A stretch of DNA of 45,566 nucleotides from Rhizobium mesosinicum. Its GTDB lineage: Bacteria > Pseudomonadota > Alphaproteobacteria > Rhizobiales > Rhizobiaceae. The stretch spans positions 1 to 45,566 of the forward strand of contig NZ_JAEUAK010000019.1 of assembly GCF_019511345.1 (NCBI RefSeq). Reading direction: 5' to 3'. This document shows, piece after piece, positions 15,704 through 24,388 of this stretch. The notes below the pieces were generated by a model that saw nothing but the letters and a program-made list of their open reading frames with translations, was not told the origin of the DNA and did not search any database. Within the stretch, counting starts at the first letter, position 1, and the number at the start of each line of letters is the position of its first letter. Both the position numbers and the translations under genes were made by a program.

Positions 15704-16350
15704 CGCTGCTCGCGCCACGGATCACCATACATATGGTAGCCGTTCTTTTCCCAGAAGCCGGCCTTGTCGGCCGGCAGCAGATCGATGCGGCGCAACCATT
15801 TGGCGCTTTTCCAGAAATAGAGATGCGGCACGACGAGGCGCATCGGGCCACCATGATCGCGGGTGAGCGGCAGGCCTTCCCATGAGGTGGCAAGGATCGC
15901 ATCCTCAGCAGCGAAATCCGAAAGCGGCAGATTGGTCGTATAACCGTCGTAGCTCGTCAGCATGACGTAAACCGCTTCCGCCTTCGGCATTGCGAGATCG
16001 AGCAGGTCCCGCGTCGAAACACCCTTCCACTTGTTGTCGTAGCGTGACCATGTCGTCACACAATGAATGTCGCTGACCGTTGCACTCTGCTCCAGCGCCT
16101 GGAAGGCGGCCCAGTTGAGATCGAGCGGCGTCTCGACCAGGCCGCGAACTTCCAGCCGCCAGCTATCGATGGAAATGATCGGCTGCTGGCCGAGGTCGAG
16201 CACCGGCCAGTTCTTGACCAGATGCTGGCCCGGCGGCAGGCGCTCGGTTTCCGGGCGGCTGATCTGGCCGGTCAGGAACTTTCCTTCCGCGGCCCAGCGG
16301 CGTTTGGACGTCGTGAGCTTGCTGTCTTCGGGGATCTGGTCGTCGCTCAT
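15688..16350 (-). CDS. Sulfite-oxidase-like molybdopterin oxidoreductase (220 aa)
   Basis: This is a single oxidoreductase molybdopterin-binding domain, with the molybdenum-ligand Cys97 in SDIHCVTTWSRYD and later conserved blocks DHGGPMRLVVPHLYFWKSAKW and GYHMYGDPW. No Tat or Sec signal is visible, so unlike MsrP (YedY) it appears cytoplasmic. Substrate unknown. The ATG at 16350 has AAGGAG at seven bases; a longer frame from 16374 lacks support. The gene overlaps the convergent exported-protein gene at its 3' end. Confidence 0.88.
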   Translation of the reverse strand: MSDDQIPEDSKLTTSKRRWAAEGKFLTGQISRPETERLPPGQHLVKNWPVLDLGQQPIISIDSWRLEVRGLVETPLDLNWAAFQALEQSATVSDIHCVTTWSRYDNKWKGVSTRDLLDLAMPKAEAVYVMLTSYDGYTTNLPLSDFAAEDAILATSWEGLPLTRDHGGPMRLVVPHLYFWKSAKWLRRIDLLPADKAGFWEKNGYHMYGDPWREQRYSED

Positions 16351-16501
16351 AGCGGTCTCCTTGCGGTGCCGCAATCAGACATCCGCCCCTGGAAAGTGTC
16401 AAGTTTCGGCGCCTCTTGGAAATCTGGACTGTGCTGATTACACTCGGTCCGTCGGGTTATGCCTCCACGGGGAGCGGAGGCGGAAAGGGAGGAGCGAGAC
16501 T

Positions 16502-18334
16502 CTGTCTTCGCGCTATCGTGTCATTGCGGCGCTTTGCGCTGCACCTTTATTGGTTTTCGCTTTCTTCTATTATGGGAGCGCGGTCGCCACGCGCGCTTAT
16601 ATGGGCGAGGCTTCGGCGCAGGCGGGTACGGCGCTGCGGCTCGCCGTCTCGGCGCTGAGCGGTCATCTTAGCCGCTATGAGGCGTTGCCGGCGCTGATCG
16701 CCGATCACGACGATATCAAGGAGCTGGTGAGTCGGCCGGATGATCGCTCACTGCGCGACAATGCCAACCTCTACCTCAAGGAAATCAACGGGCTGCTGAA
16801 ATCGTCCGATATTTATGTCGTGCGTCCGGATGGCGAAACGATCGCCGCCAGCAATTTTGATGGTCCCGGGAGTTTCGTTGGTGAAAACTTCAGTTACCGT
16901 CCGTATTTTCAGGAGGCGATCGGCGGGCGCCAAGCACGCTTCTATGCGCTCGGTACGACGTCGCTCAAGCGTGGCTATTATTTCTCATCACCAATCCGGG
17001 TAGACGGGAAAATCCGCGGCGTTATCGTCTTCAAGGTCGATATCGACGTAATCGAATCCTCGTGGAGCGGCGGCGAATACCGTATCTTCGTCTCCGATCC
17101 TGAAGGCATCATCTTCATGTCCGACAGCCAGGACTGGCTTTACGGCGCGATCCTGCCGCTGAGTTCGGATCGCGTGGCGCGCACCGAAGCGTCACGGCGT
17201 TATGCGAGTGCCAAGCTCGTCGAACTGCCGGTCATCCGCCATCGTTTCGAGGATCATGACCTGATGACGCTCGCCAGCGATCACGAGCAAAGCGAATATC
17301 TCGTGCTTTCGCATTATATGCCGGCCGAAGACTGGACCGTGAACGTGCTGATGGATACGAGCTCTATCCGAGCGCAGGCCCGTACCGCGCTGGTCGTCGT
17401 CTTCCTCATTCTCTGCATTGCCGCGCTGACCTTTGCCATTCTTCGGCAGCGGCGCGTGCGGCTTGCCGAGCGCCTGCAACTGCAGGCCGAGGCGCGGAAC
17501 GAGCTGGAGCGGCGGGTTGATGAGCGCACGGCCGATCTTGCCCGCGTCAACAGCCGCATCGAGGAGGAGATCGCCGAGCGACGCCTGACCGAGCAGCAGC
17601 TGCGCCAGACACAGGCCGATCTCATCCAAGCGGGCAAGCTTGCCGGTCTCGGTCAGATGTCGGCAGCGCTTTCGCATGAGTTCAATCAGCCGCTTGCCGC
17701 CGCCAAGACCTATACGGACAGCGCCTATGTCCTGCTCGAACGCGGCCGCACGGCCGAAGCGCAAGACAATATCCAGCGGATCGGCGGGCTGATCGATCGG
17801 ATGGCCTCCATCAGCCGGCACCTGCGCAATTTTGCGCGCAAGCCGAACGAGAAGCTCGGCCCGGTGCCGCTCGACGAGGCGATCCGCGACACGTTGGAGA
17901 TCATCGCTTGGCGGTTGAAGGCGGCGGACGCCGATCTGCGACTGCATCTTGGAGCACGGCCGCCGGTGGTCAAAGCAGGTTCGGTGCGCCTTCAGCAGGT
18001 GCTGGTCAATGTGATTTCCAATGCGGCTGACGTGGTCGAGGGGCTGGAGGACAAGCGTATTGAAGTCTCGGCTTCCGAAGAGGCGGGCAGGGTGATCCTG
18101 ACCGTGCGTGATCATGGGCCTGGTGTGCCGGCGGCAATCGCCGAGCGCATCTTTGATCCTTTTTTCACCACCAAGGGCGTCGGCAAGGGTCTCGGTCTCG
18201 GCCTTTCAATCTCCTATAACATCATCAAGGATTTCGGCGGCAGCTTAACCGTTTCCAACCATCCGGGAGGCGGCGCCGTGTTCTGCATCGAGCTTTCCGC
18301 AGCAGCTGGCATGATGCCGGAGGCGGCGGAATGA
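16502..18334 (+). CDS. dctB: DctB-like sensor histidine kinase, apparent CTG start
   Basis: Layout from the chosen start: membrane helix 1 (about 7-26), a periplasmic sensor of about 260 residues (DctB-type double PAS/Cache fold), helix 2 (about 293-315), a coiled coil, HisKA with ALSHEFNQPLAAAKTY (His392), and HATPase with GLGLGLSISYNII. At 610 aa it is of normal DctB length. No ATG, GTG or TTG lies in frame before helix 1; the only codon with an SD (GGGAGGAG, seven bases away) is CTG at 16502. It overlaps dctD by ATGA. The tct genes lie next, and no dctA is nearby, so its true ligand may be a tricarboxylate or other acid. Confidence 0.87.
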   Translation: MSSRYRVIAALCAAPLLVFAFFYYGSAVATRAYMGEASAQAGTALRLAVSALSGHLSRYEALPALIADHDDIKELVSRPDDRSLRDNANLYLKEINGLLKSSDIYVVRPDGETIAASNFDGPGSFVGENFSYRPYFQEAIGGRQARFYALGTTSLKRGYYFSSPIRVDGKIRGVIVFKVDIDVIESSWSGGEYRIFVSDPEGIIFMSDSQDWLYGAILPLSSDRVARTEASRRYASAKLVELPVIRHRFEDHDLMTLASDHEQSEYLVLSHYMPAEDWTVNVLMDTSSIRAQARTALVVVFLILCIAALTFAILRQRRVRLAERLQLQAEARNELERRVDERTADLARVNSRIEEEIAERRLTEQQLRQTQADLIQAGKLAGLGQMSAALSHEFNQPLAAAKTYTDSAYVLLERGRTAEAQDNIQRIGGLIDRMASISRHLRNFARKPNEKLGPVPLDEAIRDTLEIIAWRLKAADADLRLHLGARPPVVKAGSVRLQQVLVNVISNAADVVEGLEDKRIEVSASEEAGRVILTVRDHGPGVPAAIAERIFDPFFTTKGVGKGLGLGLSISYNIIKDFGGSLTVSNHPGGGAVFCIELSAAAGMMPEAAE

Positions 18335-19686
18335 ACGAACAAAAGATATTGCTCGTCGACGACGAAGAGGAACTGCGTCGCTCGACTGCACAGGCGCTGG
18401 AACTTTCGGGCTTCAGCGTCGAGACCTTCTCCAATGCCGATCATGTGCTGGAGCTGATCGGCTACAGTTTTCCTGGTGTCGTCGTTACCGATATCCGCAT
18501 GCCCGGTATGGATGGCATGACGCTGATGCAGAAAATCCGCGAACTCGATACCGAAGTGCCTGTCATTCTCGTCACCGGCCATGGCGATGTGCAGCTCGCC
18601 GTCAAGGCGATGCGTGAGGGCGCCTATGATTTCATCGAGAAACCATTCACGCCGCAGATGCTCGCCGGTGTCATCCGCCGCGCCATGGAGCGGCGCAGCC
18701 TTGTGCTGGAAAATCGGCTGCTGAAGGCTGTTGCCGGCAAGCGTGACGACATCGAGGCGCGGCTGCCGGGGCGCACGCAGATCATGGTCGATCTGCGCTA
18801 CCGCATCCGCGCGATCGGAGCGAGCGATGCCGACACGCTTGTTGTCGGCGATACTGGTGCGGGCAAGGAAGTGGTGGCCCGCGCGCTGCACGATATCAGC
18901 TCGCGGGCAAGCCGGCCCTTTGTCGCCATCAATTGTGCAGCTCTTCCGGCGAACCTGATCGAGAGTGAGCTTTTCGGGCACGAGGCCGGCGCTTTTCCGG
19001 GCGCGGTGCGGCCGCGTTATGGCAAGTTCGAGCATGGGAGAGGCGGCACCATCCTGCTCGACGAAATCGGTTCCATGCCGTTCGATCTGCAGGCGAAGTT
19101 CCTGCGGGTACTGCAGGAGAGAACGATTTCCCGCCTTGGATCGAATGAGACCGTTCCGCTCGACGTGCGGTTCATCGCCACGAGCAAAGTCGATCTGGAA
19201 GCGGAAGTCACTGGCGGCCGATTCCGCGCCGACCTCCTCTACCGGCTGAATGTCGCAACCCTTCATGTGCCGTCGCTCTCACAGCGCCGTGCCGATGTTC
19301 CGCTGCTCTTCATGCAGCTCGTCAGGGAGGCGGCTGCGCGTTACGGCAAAGACGAGATGGCCGTGCCGCCGGATGTGATTTCCGACATCGCGCAGCGGGA
19401 CTGGCCGGGAAACGTCCGCGAGTTGCGCAATGCAGCAGACCGCTTCGTGCTCGGTCTCGATGGCGGCGGTCGGCTAGCCGAGGCAGCCGGGCTCGCGGAG
19501 CGCGTGGCCGAATTCGAGCGCGGCGTGATTGCGAGCGCGCTTGTCGCCCATGGCGGCAGCCTGAAACCGGTCTATGAGTCGCTTGGGATTTCGCGCAAGA
19601 CGCTTTATGAAAAGATGCAGAAATACGGTCTCGACAAGAAGTTGCTGGCCAATGAGATGGCCGGCGAGATGCGTCGCGAATTCTGA
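18331..19686 (+). CDS. dctD: DctD-like sigma-54-dependent response regulator
   Basis: Receiver domain (Asp54 in VVTDIRMPGMDGM, Lys104), AAA+ domain with Walker A GDTGAGKE (173-180) and Walker B ILLDE (241-245), and a Fis-type helix-turn-helix at the C-terminus (SLKPVYESLGISRKTLYEKM). The sigma-54 contact loop, normally GAFTGA, reads GAFPGA (220-225). It is the partner of the kinase just upstream (4-bp overlap). By analogy it should bind upstream of a sigma-54 promoter, possibly that of tctC, but I find no clean -24/-12 element in the gap. At 451 aa it is of normal length. Confidence 0.9.
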   Translation: MNEQKILLVDDEEELRRSTAQALELSGFSVETFSNADHVLELIGYSFPGVVVTDIRMPGMDGMTLMQKIRELDTEVPVILVTGHGDVQLAVKAMREGAYDFIEKPFTPQMLAGVIRRAMERRSLVLENRLLKAVAGKRDDIEARLPGRTQIMVDLRYRIRAIGASDADTLVVGDTGAGKEVVARALHDISSRASRPFVAINCAALPANLIESELFGHEAGAFPGAVRPRYGKFEHGRGGTILLDEIGSMPFDLQAKFLRVLQERTISRLGSNETVPLDVRFIATSKVDLEAEVTGGRFRADLLYRLNVATLHVPSLSQRRADVPLLFMQLVREAAARYGKDEMAVPPDVISDIAQRDWPGNVRELRNAADRFVLGLDGGGRLAEAAGLAERVAEFERGVIASALVAHGGSLKPVYESLGISRKTLYEKMQKYGLDKKLLANEMAGEMRREF

Positions 19687-20061
19687 TCCAATGCCGAATT
19701 TCTCGATGTGATCGAACCGATCAGTGAGGCCTGACCCATTCGACGCCGGTCGAGGGCTCCAAAGTCATCAGACCCTCTCTGGCGGTTGGCCGCAAATTCT
19801 CTCTCACTTCAAATCGCCTGGAACAGACGAGGTCCGTTCTGCCCCCCAAGCGATGGATGACCTAGCGATGGGTGGATTTCCACCCATCGCTTTAACCGTT
19901 TGTTTCCAAGTCGACCCATGCTGCGGCGCACCGTCGCAAAATCGTCATTCCTTCCCTCACACCGCGATTGCGGCTGCAGGTCCCTGGCCTGCAAATGGAT
20001 CATCCGAGCCGGCGCGGGAGGATGCACCGGCGGACGACCATTTTTCATGAGGGAGGAAAAG
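19687..20061. other. 375-bp gap between dctD and tctC with a perfect hairpin
   Basis: No gene is seen. AGCGATGGGTGGA (19864-19876) and TCCACCCATCGCT (19879-19891) form a nearly loop-free perfect dyad followed by TTTAA; it may terminate the dctBD message or act as an operator. A sigma-54-like GG...GC pair occurs at about 19780-19796, but the spacing is one base short of the -24/-12 consensus. The tctC promoter is therefore not identified. Confidence 0.5.
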
Positions 20062-21045
20062 ATGAAAATCCTGAAGGCCATGCTCGGCGTGACAGCAGCA
20101 GCTGCTGTTTCGCTTCTCGCCCATGCCGCTTCGGCTCAGAATTATCCCGAGCGCACCATCACCATGGTCGTGCCCTTCGCCGCTGGTGGCCCGACCGATA
20201 CCGTCGCGCGCCTCGTCGCGGAATCCATGTCGAAGGATCTCGGCCAGCAGATCGTCGTCGAAAACGTCGGCGGTGCCGGTGGCACGCTCGGCGCTGGCCG
20301 GGTTGCCGCCGCCGATCCGGATGGCTACACCATCCTGCTGCACCATATCGGCATGGCGACCAGCGCCACGCTTTATCGCAAGCTTGCCTACGACCCGCTG
20401 AACGCCTTCGAATATGTCGGTCTCGTCACCGATGTTCCAATGACGATCGTTGCACGCAAGGATTTCGAACCCGCCGATCTGAAGAGCCTGATCGACTATG
20501 TGAAGGCGAACAAGGATAAGGTCACTGTCGCCAATGCCGGTATCGGTGCCGCATCCCACCTTTGCGGCATGATGTTCATGAGCGCCATCCAGACGCCGTT
20601 GACGACCGTTCCCTACAAGGGAACCGGTCCGGCCATGACCGACCTCCTTGGTGGCCAGGTCGATATCATGTGCGACCAGACGACCAATACGACGAAGCAG
20701 ATCAAGGGCGGTACGATCAAGGCCTACGCCGTGACTTCGCCAGCCCGCCTCGAAGTACTCAAGGACATTCCGACCGCGGTAGAAGCCGGCCTGCCGGGCT
20801 TCGAAGTCGGTATCTGGCACGGCATTTATACGCCGAAGGGAACGCCGGCCGAAATAAACGAGCGCCTGTCGAAGTCGCTTCAGGTCGCGCTGAAGGATCC
20901 GAATGTTGGTGCCCGCTTTGCCGAACTCGGCACCGCTCCTTCGTCGGACGCAGATGCGACCCCGACAGCCCTGAAGGCCAAGCTCGAGAGCGAAATCGGC
21001 CGCTGGAAGCCCGTTATCGAAGCTGCCGGCGAATACGCGGACTAA
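20062..21045 (+). CDS. tctC: Tripartite tricarboxylate transporter substrate-binding protein (Bug family)
   Basis: A periplasmic receptor with signal peptide MKILKAMLGVTAAAAVSLLA...ASA, then NYPERTITMVVPFAAGGPTD, the Bug-family opening whose Pro-Phe-Ala-Ala-Gly-Gly loop binds the ligand carboxylate. NVGGAGGTLGA and the downstream GxGTxSHL-like AGIGAASHL blocks are also typical. Length is 327 aa. The ATG at 20062 has GGGAGGA five bases upstream. It heads tctCBA; Bug receptors bind citrate, dicarboxylates, aromatic acids and amides, so the ligand is not fixed by sequence. Confidence 0.93.
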   Translation: MKILKAMLGVTAAAAVSLLAHAASAQNYPERTITMVVPFAAGGPTDTVARLVAESMSKDLGQQIVVENVGGAGGTLGAGRVAAADPDGYTILLHHIGMATSATLYRKLAYDPLNAFEYVGLVTDVPMTIVARKDFEPADLKSLIDYVKANKDKVTVANAGIGAASHLCGMMFMSAIQTPLTTVPYKGTGPAMTDLLGGQVDIMCDQTTNTTKQIKGGTIKAYAVTSPARLEVLKDIPTAVEAGLPGFEVGIWHGIYTPKGTPAEINERLSKSLQVALKDPNVGARFAELGTAPSSDADATPTALKAKLESEIGRWKPVIEAAGEYAD

Positions 21046-21065
21046 GCCTGGCTGCTGCATTTGCC

Positions 21066-21089
21066 CCCTCCTTCCGCCGGGAAGGAGGG
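21066..21089 (+). terminator. Intercistronic hairpin between tctC and tctB
   Basis: CCCTCCTTCC (21066-21075), loop GCCG, GGAAGGAGGG (21080-21089): a perfect 10-bp stem without a proper T-run. Placed after the receptor gene, it could protect the tctC message and partly attenuate tctBA, giving more receptor than membrane subunits. Confidence 0.6.
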
Positions 21090-21138
21090 TGTTTGCGCAG
21101 CCTCCGCGACGCTCCATTCTCCAACTGCAGGAGACATT

Positions 21139-21600
21139 ATGAAATCTCTTAGCTTCGACACCACCAATGTCATCTGCGGCGCCTTGCTCGCTGCAACTGG
21201 CGTCTTTTTCGCCTATCAGTCGCTGAACCTTGATATTGGTACGGCGCTGCGTATGGGGCCTGGTTACTTCCCGCTCGTCCTGTCAGGCATCCTCGTCCTG
21301 CTTGGTCTCATCATTCTCGTTCAGGCCGTGCGGGTTCAGGGCGAACCGATCGAGCCGCTCGCTTGGCGCGGGATGCTCTTCATCCTGCCGGCGCCGATTT
21401 TCTTCGGGCTGACGGTACGCGGACTCGGTTTTGCGCCGGCAATCTTCCTGACGTGTTTCATCGCCTGCTTCGCCTCCACTCGCATGAACGTGCTGATGGC
21501 GGTTGGCCTTTCGCTGGTGCTGACGGTCTTTTCGGTGGCGGTGTTCAGCTACGGGCTCGGGCTGCCGTTCGAACGCTTCGGTCCCTGGGTCCGGTTCTAG
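21139..21600 (+). CDS. tctB: Tripartite tricarboxylate transporter small membrane subunit
   Basis: A 153-aa protein with four predicted helices, matching TctB (DUF1468): helix 1 is followed by LRMGPGYFPLVLSGILVLLG, the family's most conserved stretch. The ATG at 21139 has AGGAG at six bases. It supports the large subunit TctA. It lies between tctC and tctA, with tctA starting 9 bp after its stop. Confidence 0.93.
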   Translation: MKSLSFDTTNVICGALLAATGVFFAYQSLNLDIGTALRMGPGYFPLVLSGILVLLGLIILVQAVRVQGEPIEPLAWRGMLFILPAPIFFGLTVRGLGFAPAIFLTCFIACFASTRMNVLMAVGLSLVLTVFSVAVFSYGLGLPFERFGPWVRF

Positions 21601-21609
21601 GAGACGGCG

Positions 21610-23115
21610 ATGGAACTTTTCAGCAATCTCGCGCTCGGTTTTTATACGGCAGCAAGCCCGGAAAACCTGTTCTTCTGCCTGATCGGCGTGTTGCTTGGCA
21701 CGTTGATCGGCGTGCTGCCGGGTATCGGTGCCACGGCGACGATCGCCATGCTGCTGCCGATCACTTTCCAGCTTGAGCCGGTCTCCTCGCTCATCATGCT
21801 GGCCGGCATCTATTACGGCGCTCAGTATGGCGGCTCGACGACGGCAATCCTCATCAACATGCCGGGTGAATCGTCCTCGGCAGTGACTGCCATTGACGGC
21901 TACCAGATGGCGCGCAAGGGCAGGGCCGGCGCGGCGCTCGCGATTGCCGCACTCGGCTCCTTTTTTGCAGGCACGGTCTCGACCTTCCTGGTGGCGATCT
22001 TTGCGCCGCCGCTGACGGCGATTGCACTTCAATTCGGTTCTGCCGAATATTTCTCGCTGATGATCGTCGGCCTCGTGTCCTCGATCGCGCTAGCCCATGG
22101 CTCGGTGGTCAAGGCGCTAGCGATGGTGGCGCTTGGGCTGCTGCTCGGTCTTGTAGGCACGGACATTTATACCGGCACGCCGCGCTTCACGCTCGGCATC
22201 CGCGAATATGCCGACGGGCTGAATTTCGTGGCACTTGCCGTCGGGGTCTTCGGTATTGCGGAAATCCTGCGCAATCTGGAAGGCGAGAAGACTCGCACCG
22301 TGTTGATGGCGAAGGTCTCGGGGCTCCTGCCGTCGAAGCAAGAGTTCAAGGAGATGATCGCACCGGTTATTCGTGGAACGGTCATTGGCTCGGCGCTCGG
22401 CATCTTGCCGGGGGGTGGCGCGATCCTTGCTTCCTTTGCTTCCTATACGATGGAAAAGCGCATGTCGAAGAAGCCGGGAGAGTTCGGCCACGGGGCGGTT
22501 GCCGGCGTTGCCGGGCCAGAGTCGGCCAACAATGCAGGGGCGCAGACCTCGTTTATTCCGCTGCTGACGCTTGGAATCCCGGCAAACCCTGTCATGGCGC
22601 TGATGGTCGGCGCGATGATCATCCAGGGAATCGTGCCGGGTCCGAATGTGGCGACGGAGCAGCCGGCGCTCTTCTGGGGCATCATCGCTTCCATGTGGAT
22701 CGGCAATCTGATGCTCGTCATCCTCAACCTGCCGCTGATCGGGCTGTGGGTGAAGCTGCTGACGGTGCCATATTACGTGCTCTTTCCCGTAATCATGGCC
22801 TTCTGCTCAATCGGAGTCTATAGCGTCAATTCCAACGTCTACGACCTCTACGCCGTCGCCTTCTTCGGCCTCATCGGCTACGTGCTGGCGAAACTTCGCT
22901 GCGAGCCGGCGCCGCTGTTGCTCGGCTTCGTGCTCGGGCCGCTGCTAGAGGAAAACCTGCGACGCGCCATGATCCTGTCGCGCGGCGATGCCACGACCTT
23001 CATCACGCGGCCCATCAGTGCCACGCTGCTCGCGATCGCTGCTGCGATGTTGATCATCGTCTTCCTGCCGAGCGTCAAGCGCAAGCGGGAAGAGGTCTTC
23101 GTCGAGGAGGCATGA
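21610..23115 (+). CDS. tctA: Tripartite tricarboxylate transporter large membrane subunit
   Basis: A 501-aa inner-membrane protein with about 11-12 helices. TctA signatures are GTLIGVLPGIGATATIAMLLP near residue 36, YYGAQYGGSTTAILINMPGE near 76, and the second-repeat loop IGSALGILPGGGAILASF with GPESANNAGAQTSFIPLLTLGIP. The SD is AGGAG. It couples the ion gradient to uptake of the acid delivered by TctC. Confidence 0.95.
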   Translation: MELFSNLALGFYTAASPENLFFCLIGVLLGTLIGVLPGIGATATIAMLLPITFQLEPVSSLIMLAGIYYGAQYGGSTTAILINMPGESSSAVTAIDGYQMARKGRAGAALAIAALGSFFAGTVSTFLVAIFAPPLTAIALQFGSAEYFSLMIVGLVSSIALAHGSVVKALAMVALGLLLGLVGTDIYTGTPRFTLGIREYADGLNFVALAVGVFGIAEILRNLEGEKTRTVLMAKVSGLLPSKQEFKEMIAPVIRGTVIGSALGILPGGGAILASFASYTMEKRMSKKPGEFGHGAVAGVAGPESANNAGAQTSFIPLLTLGIPANPVMALMVGAMIIQGIVPGPNVATEQPALFWGIIASMWIGNLMLVILNLPLIGLWVKLLTVPYYVLFPVIMAFCSIGVYSVNSNVYDLYAVAFFGLIGYVLAKLRCEPAPLLLGFVLGPLLEENLRRAMILSRGDATTFITRPISATLLAIAAAMLIIVFLPSVKRKREEVFVEEA

Positions 23116-23158
23116 GGGCTTGCGCTCCCAACCTGTTTGTTGAAGAAAGGACGATCTG

Positions 23159-24382
23159 ATGCGGGCGTCGTCGGGCGCCCGTTTCGCTTTACAGGATATC
23201 CAGGCTATGAGCATCCCCGCCCGGATCAGCAACGATCTGCCCTTCCTTACATCCCTTCGCCGCGACCTGCATGCCCATCCAGAACTTGGTTTCGAGGAGG
23301 AGCGTACCAGCAACATCGTCGCAAGGCTCCTGCAGGAGGCAGGTATCAAGGTGCATCGCGGGCTTGGGGGTACCGGTGTCGTCGGTACGCTGCAAATCGG
23401 CAATGGCACACGCTCGATCGGGCTGAGGGCGGACATGGATGCGCTCGCCATGCCGGAAACGGCGGAGCGTCCTTACAAGTCGACGGCACCCGGCAAGATG
23501 CATGCCTGCGGCCACGACGGGCATACGACGATGTTGCTCGGCGCGGCACGCTATCTGGCTGAAACGCGAAGTTTTTCCGGCACGGTGCATTTCATCTTCC
23601 AGCCGGCCGAGGAAGGCCGTGGCGGTGCGAAGCGAATGGTGGAGGATGGGTTATTCAAGCAGTTTCCTTGCGATGCCGTCTATGGGTTGCACAATATGCC
23701 AGGGCTTGCCGTGGATGAGATTGCGGTTGTCGAGGGGCCGCAGCTTGCTTCCTCAGATAGCTGGCGGATCACTTTTCGGGGTGTTGGTACGCACGGCGCA
23801 AAGCCGCATCTCGGCCGCGATCCCATTACAGCTGCCGGCACTTTCCTTTCGTCCCTGCAGACGATTGTCGGGCGCGTCGTCGATCCCCTCCAGTCAGCGG
23901 TCGTTAGCGCCTGTTCGGTAGCGGCCGGCAATCCGAAGGCATTGAACGTCATCCCAGATATCGTCGAGATCGGGGGAACCGCGCGTGCCTATTCGCCTGA
24001 GGTGCGGGACCAACTGGAAGCGGAGATCGGCCGTCTGGCGCAGGGCACGGCCGCCATGTACGGCATTCTGGCTGACTATGAATTCGAACGCCGCATTCCG
24101 CCCGTCGTCAATGACGCGGACGCGACTGCTCGGGCTCTAGGCGCCGCACAGGCGGTGTTCGGTGAAAAGGCGCGTACGAGCTTTCCGCCGTCGACCGCCG
24201 GCGACGATTTCGCTTTTTTCGGGCAGAATGCGCCCGGCTGTTATGTTTGGCTAGGCAATGGCCCGGCTATCGACGGAGCGCTCCATCATAATACAGCCTA
24301 CGACTTCAATGACGATGCCCTCGGATACGGAGTGGCCTATTGGGTGTCGCTTGTGGAGCAAGAGCTCAAGGCTGAAGCGTAA
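23159..24382 (+). CDS. M20-family amidohydrolase (hippurate hydrolase-like)
   Basis: A metallo-amidohydrolase of 407 aa. Visible motifs are HAHPELGFEEERT, LRADMDALAMPE, MHACGHDGHTTMLLGAA (metal ligands Cys/His), FQPAEEGRGGAKRM (catalytic Glu pair) and the C-terminal TAGDDFAFF. The family cleaves N-acyl amino acids (hippurate, N-acetyl amino acids, IAA conjugates). The ATG at 23159 has GAAAGGA at seven bases; an inner ATG at 23207 is the alternative and would remove 16 residues. It sits 43 bp after tctA on the same strand, so the substrate may be what TctCBA imports. Confidence 0.92.
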   Translation: MRASSGARFALQDIQAMSIPARISNDLPFLTSLRRDLHAHPELGFEEERTSNIVARLLQEAGIKVHRGLGGTGVVGTLQIGNGTRSIGLRADMDALAMPETAERPYKSTAPGKMHACGHDGHTTMLLGAARYLAETRSFSGTVHFIFQPAEEGRGGAKRMVEDGLFKQFPCDAVYGLHNMPGLAVDEIAVVEGPQLASSDSWRITFRGVGTHGAKPHLGRDPITAAGTFLSSLQTIVGRVVDPLQSAVVSACSVAAGNPKALNVIPDIVEIGGTARAYSPEVRDQLEAEIGRLAQGTAAMYGILADYEFERRIPPVVNDADATARALGAAQAVFGEKARTSFPPSTAGDDFAFFGQNAPGCYVWLGNGPAIDGALHHNTAYDFNDDALGYGVAYWVSLVEQELKAEA

Positions 24383-24388
24383 GCCGCC

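Noticed and set aside
16067..16501. N-terminal extension of the DctB-like kinase over 140 codons
   Set aside because: It is the complement of the molybdoenzyme gene and reads as shadow sequence without domain likeness.
19780..19796. Sigma-54 -24/-12 promoter for tctC (TGG...GC)
   Set aside because: The distance between the GG and GC elements is nine bases, not ten, and it is about 270 bp from the tctC start; not good enough to call.
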